Source: Cephalotus follicularis (taxonomy: Eukaryota > Streptophyta > Magnoliopsida > Oxalidales > Cephalotaceae). Taken from it: DNA of 64,000 nt. A model generated the notes under the pieces. The model saw nothing but the letters and a program-made list of their open reading frames with translations. It was not told the DNA's origin and did not search any database. This document shows, piece by piece, positions 55,305 through 64,000 of this stretch (position 1 is its first letter; every line of letters begins with the position of its first letter). The position numbers were made by a program, and so were the translations under genes. Where the stretch lies: contig BDDD01000367.1 of the NCBI GenBank assembly GCA_001972305.1, positions 124,001 through 188,000 of the forward strand, written 5' to 3'.

Positions 55305-56215
55305 TTATCAATGCCTTACAAGCTTTAGATAAGACATATTCTAACAGTGAAATGGTAAGAAAAATTCTTAGGTGCTTGCCAAGATCATGGATGCCAAAGG
55401 TCACCGCAATTGAGGAAGCAACGAACCTCAATGTTCTTGCATTGGAAGATCTCTTTGGGTCATTGATGACTCATGAATTGTCAATGCAAAAGAAGGATGA
55501 CAATGAAGAAAAGGAGAAGAAGAAGAAGAAGATTGTTGCATTAAAATCATCCCAAACCGAAGACTCCGAGGATGATGATGATGAAGATGAAGAGCTAGCA
55601 TTCATTACTCGGAGGTTCAAGAAGTTTCTTGCCAGCAAAAAGAAATTTGGTGGAAGACCAAATAAGAAATTCCACCAAAAGGGAGAGGCAAGCAAGCTTG
55701 AAGAAATTATATGCTTCGAGTGCAATAAACCGGGGCACTACAAAAGTGATTGCCCACGTCTCAAGAAGAAGGACATCTTGAAGAAAAAGAAGAAGGCTAT
55801 GATCGCAACTTGGGATGATAGTGATGAATCCAGCTCGGAGGAAGACACAAACGAAGAGGTGGCTCAAATAGCCTTGATGGCTTTGGAGGATCAAGAAGAA
55901 GAAGAAAATGATGAGGTAACATATGACGAACTTGTATTATAAGTAGAGAAATATAGTTCTATGATTGCTTCATTGAAGAAAAAGGTTAAGTCATTAACAT
56001 ATGAAAATGATGAACTAAAATTGGCTAAGGAAGAAACCTCAAATGAAATTGAGGTAGACCTTCTGGAAAATGAAATAGCTTACCTTGTAAAGGAGACCAA
56101 AAATCTCAAGGAAGAGATAGAAGCCTTAAAGAAAACCTTTTCAAAGTTCTCTAATAGTAGTGAGAAGCTTGAAAAACTTCTTGGGATGCAAAGATGTGTA
56201 TTTGATAAAGCGTAA
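55305..56215 (+). pseudogene. Element C: gag, N-terminally truncated
   Basis: Open from the junction (NALQALDKTYSNSEMV, late part of the UBN2 domain; LRCLPRSWMPKVTAIEEA) to TAA at 55940-55942, then the same frame continues as a coiled coil to 56215. A basic/acidic linker (Lys run, then Asp/Glu run) precedes the knuckle CFECNKPGHYKSDC. The second knuckle is lost in the deletion that leads directly into RT. Best preserved gag in the window after that of A. Confidence 0.88.
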
Positions 56216-57283
56216 AACAAGCTCCAAGAGCTTGGTATGAAAAGCTAAGTGGGTATTTACTTGGAAATGGTTTTAAAAGAGGCACTATTGACATTACCCC
56301 TTTTACAAAATCTGTCAATAATGAAATTTTGATTGTTCAAGTGTATGTAGATGATATCATATTCGGTTCTACTAACAAAAACTTGTGCAAGAATTTTGCT
56401 AAGATTATGCAGGTAGAATTCGAAATGAGCATGATGGGTGAGCTAAACTACTTCCTAGGACTTCAAGTCAAACAATTGAAGGAAGGCATCTTCATCAATC
56501 AATCAAAGTATGTCAAGGACTTACTTAAGAGATTTGGGATGGAGAATGCGAAAAAGAGCAAGACACCCATGAGCACAACAACAAAGCTGGACAAGGATGA
56601 GCAAGGTAAGTCAATCGATCAAAAATTATATAGAAGCATGATAGGATCGTTGCTCTATTTAACGGCAAGCAGGCCGTATATCTTGTTTAGTGTTTGTTTG
56701 TGTGCTAGATTTCAAGCTTGTCCCAAAGAATCTCATTTGTAAGCCGTAAAACGCATTTTGAAATATTTAGCATATACACCGACCTTAGGATTATGGTAGG
56801 AAATCATCTTTTGACCTACACACTTACTCCGATGCTGATTTCGGAGGATAGAAGGTGGATAGAAAGAGCACAAGTGGCACATGTCAATTCTTAGACAAAA
56901 TGCTCATTTCTTGGTTTAGCAAGAAACAAAATTCGGTAGCTCTTTTGACTACCGAAGCCGAATATAGTACCGCAGGCAGTTGTTGCGCACAAGTAATGTG
57001 GATGAAGCAACAACTTCTTGGTTATGGTTTTACCTTTGAAAAAGTGCCAATTAGGTGTGATAACACTAGTACTATTTGCTTAGTGAAAAATCCCGTTCAC
57101 CACTCCAGAACAAAGCACATAGACATTAGATATCATTTCATAAAAGACCACATTGAAAAACGTGACACAGAATTAGTTTTCGTCCCGACTGAAGAACAAG
57201 TCGCGGACATTTTCACAAAACCTCTAGATGAACAAACATTCTCAAAGTTTAGATTGGAATTAGGTTTGTGTGAAATTGACTGA
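56216..57283 (+). pseudogene. Element C: RT C-terminal half and RNase H
   Basis: The sequence enters RT at KQAPRAWYEKL and continues VQVYVDDIIFGST, MMGELNYFLGLQV, LLYLTASRP to a TAA at 56740-56742. After a damaged stretch, RNase H resumes with SDADFGG-stop-KVDRKSTSGTCQF, TTEAEY, RCDNTST and ends QVADIFTKPLDE. The YVDD motif is present but the fingers and protease-integrase are deleted. Stops and one frame change lie between 56740 and 56855. Confidence 0.88.
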
Positions 57284-57407
57284 TCAACATGTTTCTATGA
57301 CTGTTATGAATATGTATGATTGTTCAAATTGCTTATCTTTTCATGATTGCATCATTTGCATTCGTTCTCGCGCACAAAACGGCAAATATGCAGAAAAACA
57401 GAGCAAA

Positions 57408-57545
57408 GCGCCGACCGTTGCTTTTAAAGCGTCAGCGCTTTAAAGCAAAATTAGGGTTCGAAATTGGGGAAATTGGTCTAAGCGCCGACGCTTAAACCAA
57501 TTATGTCGACGCTTTAAGCGGGTTTTAAGTTTCTAAGCGTCGTCT
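57408..57545. repeat. GCGCCGACGCTTT-type palindromes upstream of the envelope-like gene of C
   Basis: About six units such as AAAGCGTCAGCGCTTTAAAG, GCGCCGACGCTTA and GTCGACGCTTTAAGCG, the same motif type as in LTR C. They lie 125-360 bp after the RNase H stop and 105-240 bp before the envelope-like ATG. Confidence 0.78.
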
Positions 57546-57649
57546 GCCACACAGTTTTACCGACATTTCAAAACCCTAACTTCAAAAATTACTTCTCTCT
57601 GGCGATTTGCACTCAGAAATCAAAGTTATATCATCATACTACTTCAACC

Positions 57650-58895
57650 ATGACTAGAACCAAGGGTCTTGAGCAAGGGCAAAGCTCCAAGGGTAAGAAG
57701 AAGACGGCAGGGAAGAAGGGAAAGGGGGTTGCCACTGATTCTACAACTCCCGAGGTGATTTTTTTTAAACCTAGGTATCCAGAGGCCTACTTCAATAGGA
57801 AAATCCTTGTAGGTAAAGTTCTTGACTTTGATTTTTGCATTAGGGAAGGATTTCCCATTGTTGAGTGGAATAGGGCTCAAAGTCTAGAACCGTTTTTCAC
57901 TATAAATCTGCCTAGTTATCCCGACCTCATGAAAGAGTTCTACGTACACATGCGTGGTAATTCGTTGGATAGTGTAATCACAATGGTCAAAAACACAAGT
58001 ATTGATTTAGACCTAGATAATTTAAACACTATCCTAAGGGTTCTGAACCTTGGTGCTACGGGTTGGAACCAACGGTCTTGGGTATCTAGCGAAGACTTTG
58101 ATCAACAAGACTGCGTGAGAGTGTTATTTGGGGAAAACGCTGATCCTATTCAGCGAATGTACACTAGGAACCTACCCTTAGACTATAGATTCCTACACCA
58201 TGTTGTATGCACGTATTCTCCCTAAGGCCGGTGGGTTCGATGAGGTGACCCACATGGAAGCCTATACGATGTACCATTCGATCACCGGGCGACAAAAAAA
58301 TGTTCTATCTCTGATGGTTTGTCATATGCACTCTATTCATGACCGGGAGAATGCAAGATTAGGTTATAGCAATATTATAACCAAGATTCTCCAATATTTC
58401 AAAGTCGACCTCTCTGGAGAATTGCACCATGATCTCCAAAGTGCTGACAAACTCGACAAAGGAACCCTTGGAAGAATGGGGTTCAAAAAGCACAAGAGGA
58501 CCGGTGCTTGGATTCCAAGAGACGAGGACTCAAATAGAGTCGTGGAAGAGGAGGGAGAAGCCGAGGCAGGGGAAGAAGCTGAGAATATACCCCTGCAGAT
58601 CGAGCCTCAAGCTCAGCCAATCCCGGATGTCCATCTTCCAAGAAATAGGCTAGTTGAGATATTCGACGCTATCAAAGGAATGCAGCAGGACATAGCGAAA
58701 ATGAATACGAGTATGCAGTGCGTGAGGAGGCGATAGAAGAGGATCGCTAAAAATTTTGCTACCACGGGCATTATAGAGTATGGTGGCCTCATATCTTCAT
58801 CTTCTAGCCATGACGACCATCCCCCGGATGATGCTGCAACTGATGATATCGAGGGAGAGGTTGGAGGTGATGAGAGCACTCACATGGAGGATTGA
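57650..58895 (+). pseudogene. Element C: envelope-like protein gene, one frameshift and one stop
   Basis: Starts MTRTKGLEQGQSSKGKKK with a strongly basic N-terminus. Middle region (VEWNRAQSLEPFFTI; FLHHVVCTY) is homologous to the products of A and B. A frameshift at about 58200 moves into a second frame (LPKAGGFDEVTHMEAYTMY, then VCHMHSIHDRENARLGYS) running to TAG at 58734-58736, after which the frame continues to TGA at 58893-58895 with an acidic tail. Both parts are otherwise clean, so the gene decayed little. No membrane segment is evident. The second residue is Thr, compatible with Met removal. Confidence 0.78.
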
Positions 58896-59593
58896 GCTTT
58901 TGTATCTCATGTCTCTTTTGCATTTTCTGTTGTTTTTGCTATGGTTTTGTAGCTTGTGTTTTGCAGATTGTATTATTTTGGAAATGACTCTTGTAACAAA
59001 CTATCTCGTGTAATGGAAATGACTTTGCTATTTTCATGAGTACATGCAATGTGGTTTGTTTCAAATGTGTTGGACTTGAATTCTGCAGTTTGATATATGA
59101 CATGAATGTGGTTTGTTTCAATTGTGGACTATGCATCTTTAAAATATTATGAATGCTTATTGGGTTTAAGCTCATGTGTTATATTGGTTTAACAACTTGT
59201 TCACATCGGTAATTTTTTGGAAGCATAGATTGCATGATCAAAGGACTTTAATCATAAGGTTGGAGGTAGCTTTCAATCCCTTTTAAGATGATAGCAAAAA
59301 GGGGGAGAATATTGTAAGTAAGTTTGGACTTGGGGAAGAAATGGAAAAATTGAGAGAGTTTGGGAGAGAATTTGAGAGAAAGCATATAAATGCATCATGG
59401 GTCTTAATGACAAGGTAATATATCCCTTATATGACTAAGGGGGAGGTAATAAACTCAGGGGGAGCTATTGCATGTGAGCACTTAAATAAGTTCTCATATT
59501 TTGCATCATATGCACTTTCTTGTTATTGTTTATAACTTAACAATTATTATGCGTTAAAAGTAACAAATTTTGTCATCATCAAAAAGGGGGAGA
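58896..59593 (+). other. 3' non-coding region of element C with repeated polypurine tracts
   Basis: Purine tracts AAAAAGGGGGAG at about 59295 and AAGGGGGAGG and AGGGGGAG at about 59438-59466 precede the final tract AAAAGGGGGAG at 59581-59591 next to the LTR. Multiple tracts are a known Sirevirus feature. A phrase ATGTGGTTTGTTTCAA recurs at 59048 and 59106. No gene. Confidence 0.75.
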
Positions 59594-60207
59594 TTGTTGA
59601 CATTTATGTCTCAATCCTAAGTTTTGATTATAACATATTTATATTTGACAAAGTTTCTTAATGTGCAAGAAAGCAATAAAGTGAGCAAAACAGCAGGAGT
59701 TATGCAGAACACAGCTCAGACCGCCGACGCTCAAGATTAAAGCGTATGTGCTTTAACAAACAGTCGAGCCAAGAACAAAGCGTCTACCGATGAAGCACTT
59801 GGAGAATTGGGAGAAACACTTAAACCGTCGACGCTCCAAATTTAAGCGTCTGCGCTTTGGGTACTAAGCACCTGCTCTTAGTGCAGAGCACCGGCTGATT
59901 AAACCAGTGGACACAACTTCTATTTAAAGCGGCCTAAGCGTCGACGCCCACAGACTAAGTGTCAGCGCTTTAAGGTGCCGGTCGACTCCAACTTTGAACG
60001 CTTGCGCTTTGAGCTGAATATTCAAATTTGAGATCCCCAACGGTCACATGACCGTCGACGCTTTAAAGGAGACGGTCGACGCTTTAGTCGGCTGGAACAG
60101 TTTCTGACAGATTTCAGTGGACATTCCATTATGGAATTAATCCTAAACTAATCCCAACGGATCTATGAGGCAAGGAGCTATAAATGGACGAATGTTTTGA
60201 AGAATGA
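59594..60207 (+). repeat. 3' LTR of element C, truncated
   Basis: Begins TGTTGACATTTATG two bases after the purine tract, nearly identical to 53162-53774, and stops after AAGAATGA at 60207. The next base starts RNase H sequence of element B. Contains the array 59721-60090 and TATAAAT at 60179-60185. Confidence 0.9.
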
Positions 60208-60407
60208 ATAAGAACCCAGTTCATCATTCTAGGACAAAGCACATTGACATTAGATACCACTTCTTAAGAGAACATGTAGAAAGTGGAGACATTGTTTTAG
60301 AATATATTCCCATCGAAAAAAAAGTGGCGGATATTTTCACCAAACCTCTAGATGAAAATTCTTTTTATAAGTTTAGAAGAGAATTAGGTTTATGTGAACT
60401 TGAATGA
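60208..60407 (+). pseudogene. Element B: RNase H C-terminal end
   Basis: Codes for KNPVHHSRTKHIDIRYHFL through VADIFTKPLDE to TGA at 60405-60407. It is directly fused to LTR C; the apparent ATG at 60204 comes from the LTR and makes a chance ORF of 67 codons. Because it is nearer to the envelope-like gene and to the 3' LTR of B, I assign it to B. Confidence 0.85.
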
Positions 60408-60516
60408 TGTTTATTTGTTTAAATGATTGTTTTAATTGTATGGATATTTGATGTGATGATTGATTCTTGGTTATTATTCTGTTTTTGCTTGATTTTGTGT
60501 TCTGTTTTAACAAAAA

Positions 60517-60800
60517 CGTCGACTGCTTTTCTGGAAAATTCTATGCTTTACAAAAACACGTCGACTTCTTTTCTGCAAACTTTTATGCTTTATAAAAATC
60601 ACGTCGATCTCTTTTTAAAACATCGATCTCTTTGTGTTCCCTGAAACACATCGACTGCTTTTCAAACGCGTCGATGCTTTTCAAAACGCAGCGTTTTCTG
60701 AATCGATTTCTTCCGTTCTTTTAAAGAACGCGTCGACGTCTTTTTAATCACGTCGACTTCTTTCACTCAAAAATCGACTCTTTCATAAAAACGTCGATCT
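60517..60800. repeat. ACGTCGACTTCTTT-type palindromes upstream of the envelope-like gene of B
   Basis: About eleven units such as AACACGTCGACTTCTTT, CACATCGACTGCTTTTC, ACGCGTCGACGTCTTTTT, related to the LTR B motif. They occupy the space between the RNase H stop and the envelope-like start, 200-490 bp upstream of the latter, followed by a CT-rich leader. Confidence 0.78.
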
Positions 60801-61004
60801 CATGCTCATTTCTCACTTTAACCCTATTCTGAGTTTTTTCGAAAATTTCTACTCTCTTTATTTTTCTTTCAAAAATCATTCTATTTGTTCAAAAACAATC
60901 ATCTGAATACTTTTTCGTCTTCAAAAACTGTTTTCGTCTCCTTCAATCCATCTGTTTTTATCTCTCTCTGTGTCTTTCTATTGTGCTCACCACCTGTTTG
61001 ATAG

Positions 61005-62325
61005 AATGGTTAGGTCAAAATGAACTGCCAATAAAAAGGCTGCATCATCTTCTCAGCCTAAGAAATCTGCTAAAAGGCAGAGGCTTGACATTAGGGATCC
61101 TTCTCCTGACCCTGCTCTCCAATCGAATTCCGAATCCGAAGAGCAAGTCCCTCTTAGAAATGTAGTCTTTGTTGATAAAAGGGTTATGGGAGGCAGGAAC
61201 ATAGACTTAGATTTCTGTTCCTCTGAGTTTTCTTTCGTTTCTTGGTTAGATGACCTCCACCTTCTTCCTCTTGTACAAATCCAGGACCCTTTTTACATAA
61301 AATTGGTCAAGGAATTTTTACATGAACCTTCGGATTGTTTCCAGCCCAAATGAGGAATTTGCACTCTCCTCTACTATCAAAGGGCAGCGAATCTATCTAG
61401 ATGCTAGGATTCTAGCCTCTATACTCCACATTCCACATACCGGCTTATACATTTTTGAACATAAACAATGGCCGGAGGTTGAGGGTTTTCACCCTAATCA
61501 AATTTTGTCAATTCTTTACCCAAATGATCCAAATATTCATCCCAACATGGCACTGACTACAAACAGATTGTCAGTTGACCATAGGTTACTCCACCATCTC
61601 ATTGTGCACCAATTTCTACCCACTGGTGGAGGGACGCCAAGTTGTCCCGGATGCAAGCTTTCCTCATGTGGTGCATCCTCTCCAAAATTGAATTTTGTTT
61701 TCCCCTTCTCATGCTCAAGACTATGGTGAGAGCATTCTCTCAAAAGAAATCCGTTCTACCCTTCGGATCAATCCTTACCAAAGTCTTTCTCCACAACCAA
61801 ATTCTGCTTGAAGGAGAAATTGCAACGAAATAGAAGAAAGAGGACACTTACAACAAGAGCACTATGAATAGGATGGGGTGGAAAAAGCAAGAAGGCATAT
61901 GGACTTATTGCCCCAAAGTTGATCAAGGGCCAAGGATTGAAAGAATTGAAGAACAAGAGGAGAAGCCTCCATGGGAAGCTCACGAAGAAGCTCAACCGGC
62001 TCAGGCTCAAGCTCAAAGCTCCTCATCCACCACTGATTTTGGCAGGATGATGGAGTTTATGCGCTCAAGTTTTGATTCTATGCAAGCTTCGCTTGAAGAG
62101 AAATTTGAGCAAGTCAACTGGCGGCTCACTAGCTTGGAAAAAGATCATGTGACGATTCGCTCCGACTTCGATAACATCGATGACACCATCTACTACGACC
62201 TAAAAGTCGTAAGGAGGCGTCTCAAAAGAATGGAACAAAAACTCGCGGCTTCCAAGACTATTTCTGCTTGCGAAGAGACTTCGGGCGATGACTCTGACTC
62301 TGATGCCCCTTCTGCTGCCTCTTGA
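61005..62325 (+). pseudogene. Element B: envelope-like protein gene, broken
   Basis: Begins MVRSK, a stop (TGA 61020-61022), then TANKKAASSSQPKKSAKR, a basic N-terminus. The conserved middle is in three frames: 61005-~61330, 61322-~61630 (YLDARILASILHIPHTG), then ~61642-62325 with one more stop at 61831-61833. The C-terminal part (MNRMGWKKQEGIWTY..., 153 codons) has an acidic/Gln-rich linker and a predicted coiled coil (FDSMQASLEEKFEQVNWRL), ending in an acidic tail. Homologous to the genes at 3048-4070 and 57650-58895. Confidence 0.78.
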
Positions 62326-62977
62326 TTGCTTGTTGCTGCTGTTTTTATTAGTTACTGTTTTGTTTTTGCTTGTAAATTGTGCTTATTTTTTATGAATTTT
62401 GTATAAGGACAAAGTTTGTTAATGAAATTATGTGTTTTTATGATTGTGTTTATGAAATGGTGTTTATACTATTTTTGATATGGTTTTATGACTGTTTTTT
62501 TTAATGATAATATATATTTATTGCCCATATCTCTATATTTTGTGCATTAATGTTTATATTCATATTCTTAACCTTGCTTTTATTAAGGGGGAGCTAATGT
62601 TTTATACCTTTTTGATGCTATACAAAAAAGGGGGAGAAATTGCTCAAGGGAGAATAAGCTCAAAATGTTAAATGGGAAATTGCTCAAGGGAGAATAAGCT
62701 CAAAATGTTAAATGGGAGAAAAGGCTCAATTTGCTAAAGTTTATGATTTAAGGGAGAGAACTCAAAAGCTTTGATTTGATCCTACAACTATGGGGAGAAA
62801 GGCTCTCAAAAGCAAAACTTATAGCTTATTGATATTGCACACTCAAAATGAACTTTGCTTACTTTATAAGATATCTCTATTGCTATTCACTTATGTTTTA
62901 ATTTGGTATTCACTTATGCTTTAATTGGTTTATGCCTTTTTGAGCAAATTTTTTGTCATCATCAAAAAGGGGGAGAT
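62326..62977 (+). other. 3' non-coding region of element B with polypurine tracts and a 40-bp tandem duplication
   Basis: Contains purine tracts (TAAGGGGGAG at ~62585, AAAAAAGGGGGAG at ~62626, AAAAAGGGGGAG at ~62964, the last directly before the LTR). A 40-bp unit (TGCTCAAGGGAGAATAAGCT and on) is duplicated in tandem at 62641-62680 and 62681-62720. TTTTTGTCATCATCAAAAAG at 62951-62970 is shared with element C and with the edge of the gap in A. Confidence 0.8.
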
Positions 62978-64000
62978 TATTGACGATTCAGTCCCAATCC
63001 TTGTTTTAATGATAACATATTTGTATTTAACAAGTTTACTTGATGTGCAAGATATTACAAAGTTCAATACCAAGGAAAAACTCATCTGCAAGAGAAGACA
63101 TCAACCTTCCAGAAATGACATCGACGTCCGTACAAAAAGACATCGATCCCTTTCAAGAAGACATCGACGTCTTTAGTGCCAGAAGTTACAGGTCAAATTT
63201 TAATGAAGACATCGACTCCTACAAGCAAAGATATCGACGTCCGTACAGAAGACATCGATCCCTATCCTAAAGACATCGACGTCTTCAGATGCCAAAGTTA
63301 CGGGACAATTTCGAGTGATGACATCGATGCTTGTTTGTGAAGACATCGACGCCCATGCAAAGACATCGATCCCTTAAGAAAGACATCGACGTCTTTCTAG
63401 ACCAATCTGGAAAACCCAGAAAAGACATCGACCCCTACAGAAGAAGGTGATGTAATGTTCAAAGACGCAAATGCCTGGAGATTTCCCAGAAATGACATCG
63501 ACGCCTTTAAAAATACATCGACGTCTTTTTAAATGGTTTGACCTGTGAAACATGGAACGGCTAGTTGGCGCACTCTCAACGGCTATCAACAGTGAAAGAC
63601 ATCGACGCCTTTATAAAGACATCGACGTCTTTATATCAGCAGAGACAAAATTCAAAGTTGCATCAACATATTTTTAAATCAAAAGCTTCCATGATTTATG
63701 CAACGGCTACAAATCTTTTCTGCCTATAAATGGAAGACTCAAACCTCAGAAGAAAGACAACAATTCAGAATTATTCACATCAATTACACAACATCAAGAG
63801 AGATATCAAATTCAAGCATTCTAGTGTGTAAAAGATCAAAGTGCTCAATAGTGTTCTGAAAAGCTTCTAAGCTTTATCTTTTGAGTTTATCTGAGTGTTT
63901 CATATTGTGAGCTGTATTATCCATATCAAACCTATTTGAGAGGTTATCTTGTAAACACTTTCACTATTACTTGTAAAAGAGGAGAATCCTCTAAGGTCTT
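62978..64000 (+). repeat. 3' LTR of element B, runs off the window
   Basis: Begins TATTGACGATTCAG (the usual TG mutated to TA) after the purine tract. Contains the palindrome array (63094-63634) and a TATA box (63725-63731). At least 1023 bp long; the part after 63796 has no partner in the truncated 5' copy. It differs from the 5' copy at a modest number of sites in the shared 800 bp. Confidence 0.92.

Larger units (their letters stand above)
53162..60207 (+). mobile_element. Element C: Sirevirus nested in element B, defective
   Basis: LTRs at 53162-~54287 and 59594-60207 both begin TGTTGACATTTATGTCTC. Inside are gag (55305-56215), a joined RT-RNase H (56216-57283), an envelope-like gene (57650-58895) and purine tracts before the 3' LTR. 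Protease, integrase and early RT are deleted between 56215 and 56220. The primer site and gag start are lost where Gypsy fragment D lies. The 3' LTR is cut at 60207 and joined to RNase H of B, so its right target duplication is gone. Confidence 0.9.
48995..64000 (+). mobile_element. Element B: Sirevirus with envelope-like gene, interrupted by element C; continues past the window
   Basis: Parts: 5' LTR fragment (48995-49794), gag (49795-50760), protease-integrase-RT (50776-53161), insertion of element C (53162-60207), RNase H end (60208-60407), envelope-like gene (61005-62325), polypurine region and 3' LTR (62978 to beyond 64000). The first LTR stops short of its end and passes into the middle of gag, so the primer site and gag N-terminus are deleted. 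A later deletion at the right edge of C removed the end of RT and most of RNase H. Numerous stops occur. It is inactive. Confidence 0.9.

Noticed and set aside
60204..60407. Independent 67-codon gene MNKNPVHHSRTKH...
   Set aside because: The ATG comes from truncated LTR C and the rest is the end of RNase H of element B.

Overview
The window is nuclear DNA from a flowering plant, probably a eudicot with a large, repeat-rich genome. The evidence is Sirevirus-type Ty1/Copia elements with envelope-like genes, a Tat-lineage Ty3/Gypsy element with an antisense gene, endogenous caulimovirid (pararetrovirus) sequence, and a broken plant kinesin gene with GT-AG introns. I cannot name the species. No intact host gene is visible. 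Almost everything is transposable-element or viral sequence in different states of decay.

Layout. (1) 1-11937: a decayed plus-strand Copia element whose RNase H relic (10507-10751) and 3' LTR (11489-11937) survive. It is split by a minus-strand Sirevirus, element A (2208-8906), whose 3' LTR falls in an 89-base assembly gap (2119-2207). (2) 11938-13565: a small host island holding the 5' end of a CH-domain kinesin-14 gene, now a pseudogene. (3) 13566-25047: a complete but dead minus-strand Tat-lineage Gypsy element, G, with 959-bp LTRs, a perfect GGTAT target duplication, a tRNA-like primer site, gag-pol, and on the opposite strand an intron-containing accessory gene with its own TATA box. (4) 25742-48994: an endogenous caulimovirid locus with two partial tandem protease/RT copies, then a more extended copy running from a primer site to a promoter-like region. 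It is invaded by LTRs of one long-LTR family (termini TGTGACACCCC...GGGTGTGACA): solo LTR L1 (28114-35675) containing the younger non-autonomous element L2 (30490-35282), solo LTR L3 (36992-40884) and solo LTR L4 (42943-47184). (5) 48995-64000: plus-strand Sirevirus B, into whose RT Sirevirus C (53162-60207) has inserted. C in turn carries a minus-strand tRNA-Asp-primed Gypsy LTR fragment, D (54288-55304).

Working together. None of these elements can move by itself: A and C lost RT or PR-INT blocks, B has stops and a 5' deletion, and G has many in-frame stops. Three observations stand out. First, the antisense protein of element G begins with the first eight residues of histone H3 after the Met, with K4 kept and K9 replaced by Pro; two Sirevirus envelope-like proteins start with a weaker version of the same pattern. 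Second, four LTR families carry arrays of palindromes centred on TCGA with family-specific flanks, in three cases just upstream of a TATA box, and each Sirevirus repeats its own type of motif just upstream of its envelope-like gene. Third, the long-LTR family keeps a paired-hairpin block near its 5' end with an apparent compensatory change between copies.

Coordinates of LTR ends, target duplications and motifs were read directly from the sequence. Family names rest on recognised motifs. Ages and functions are inference.
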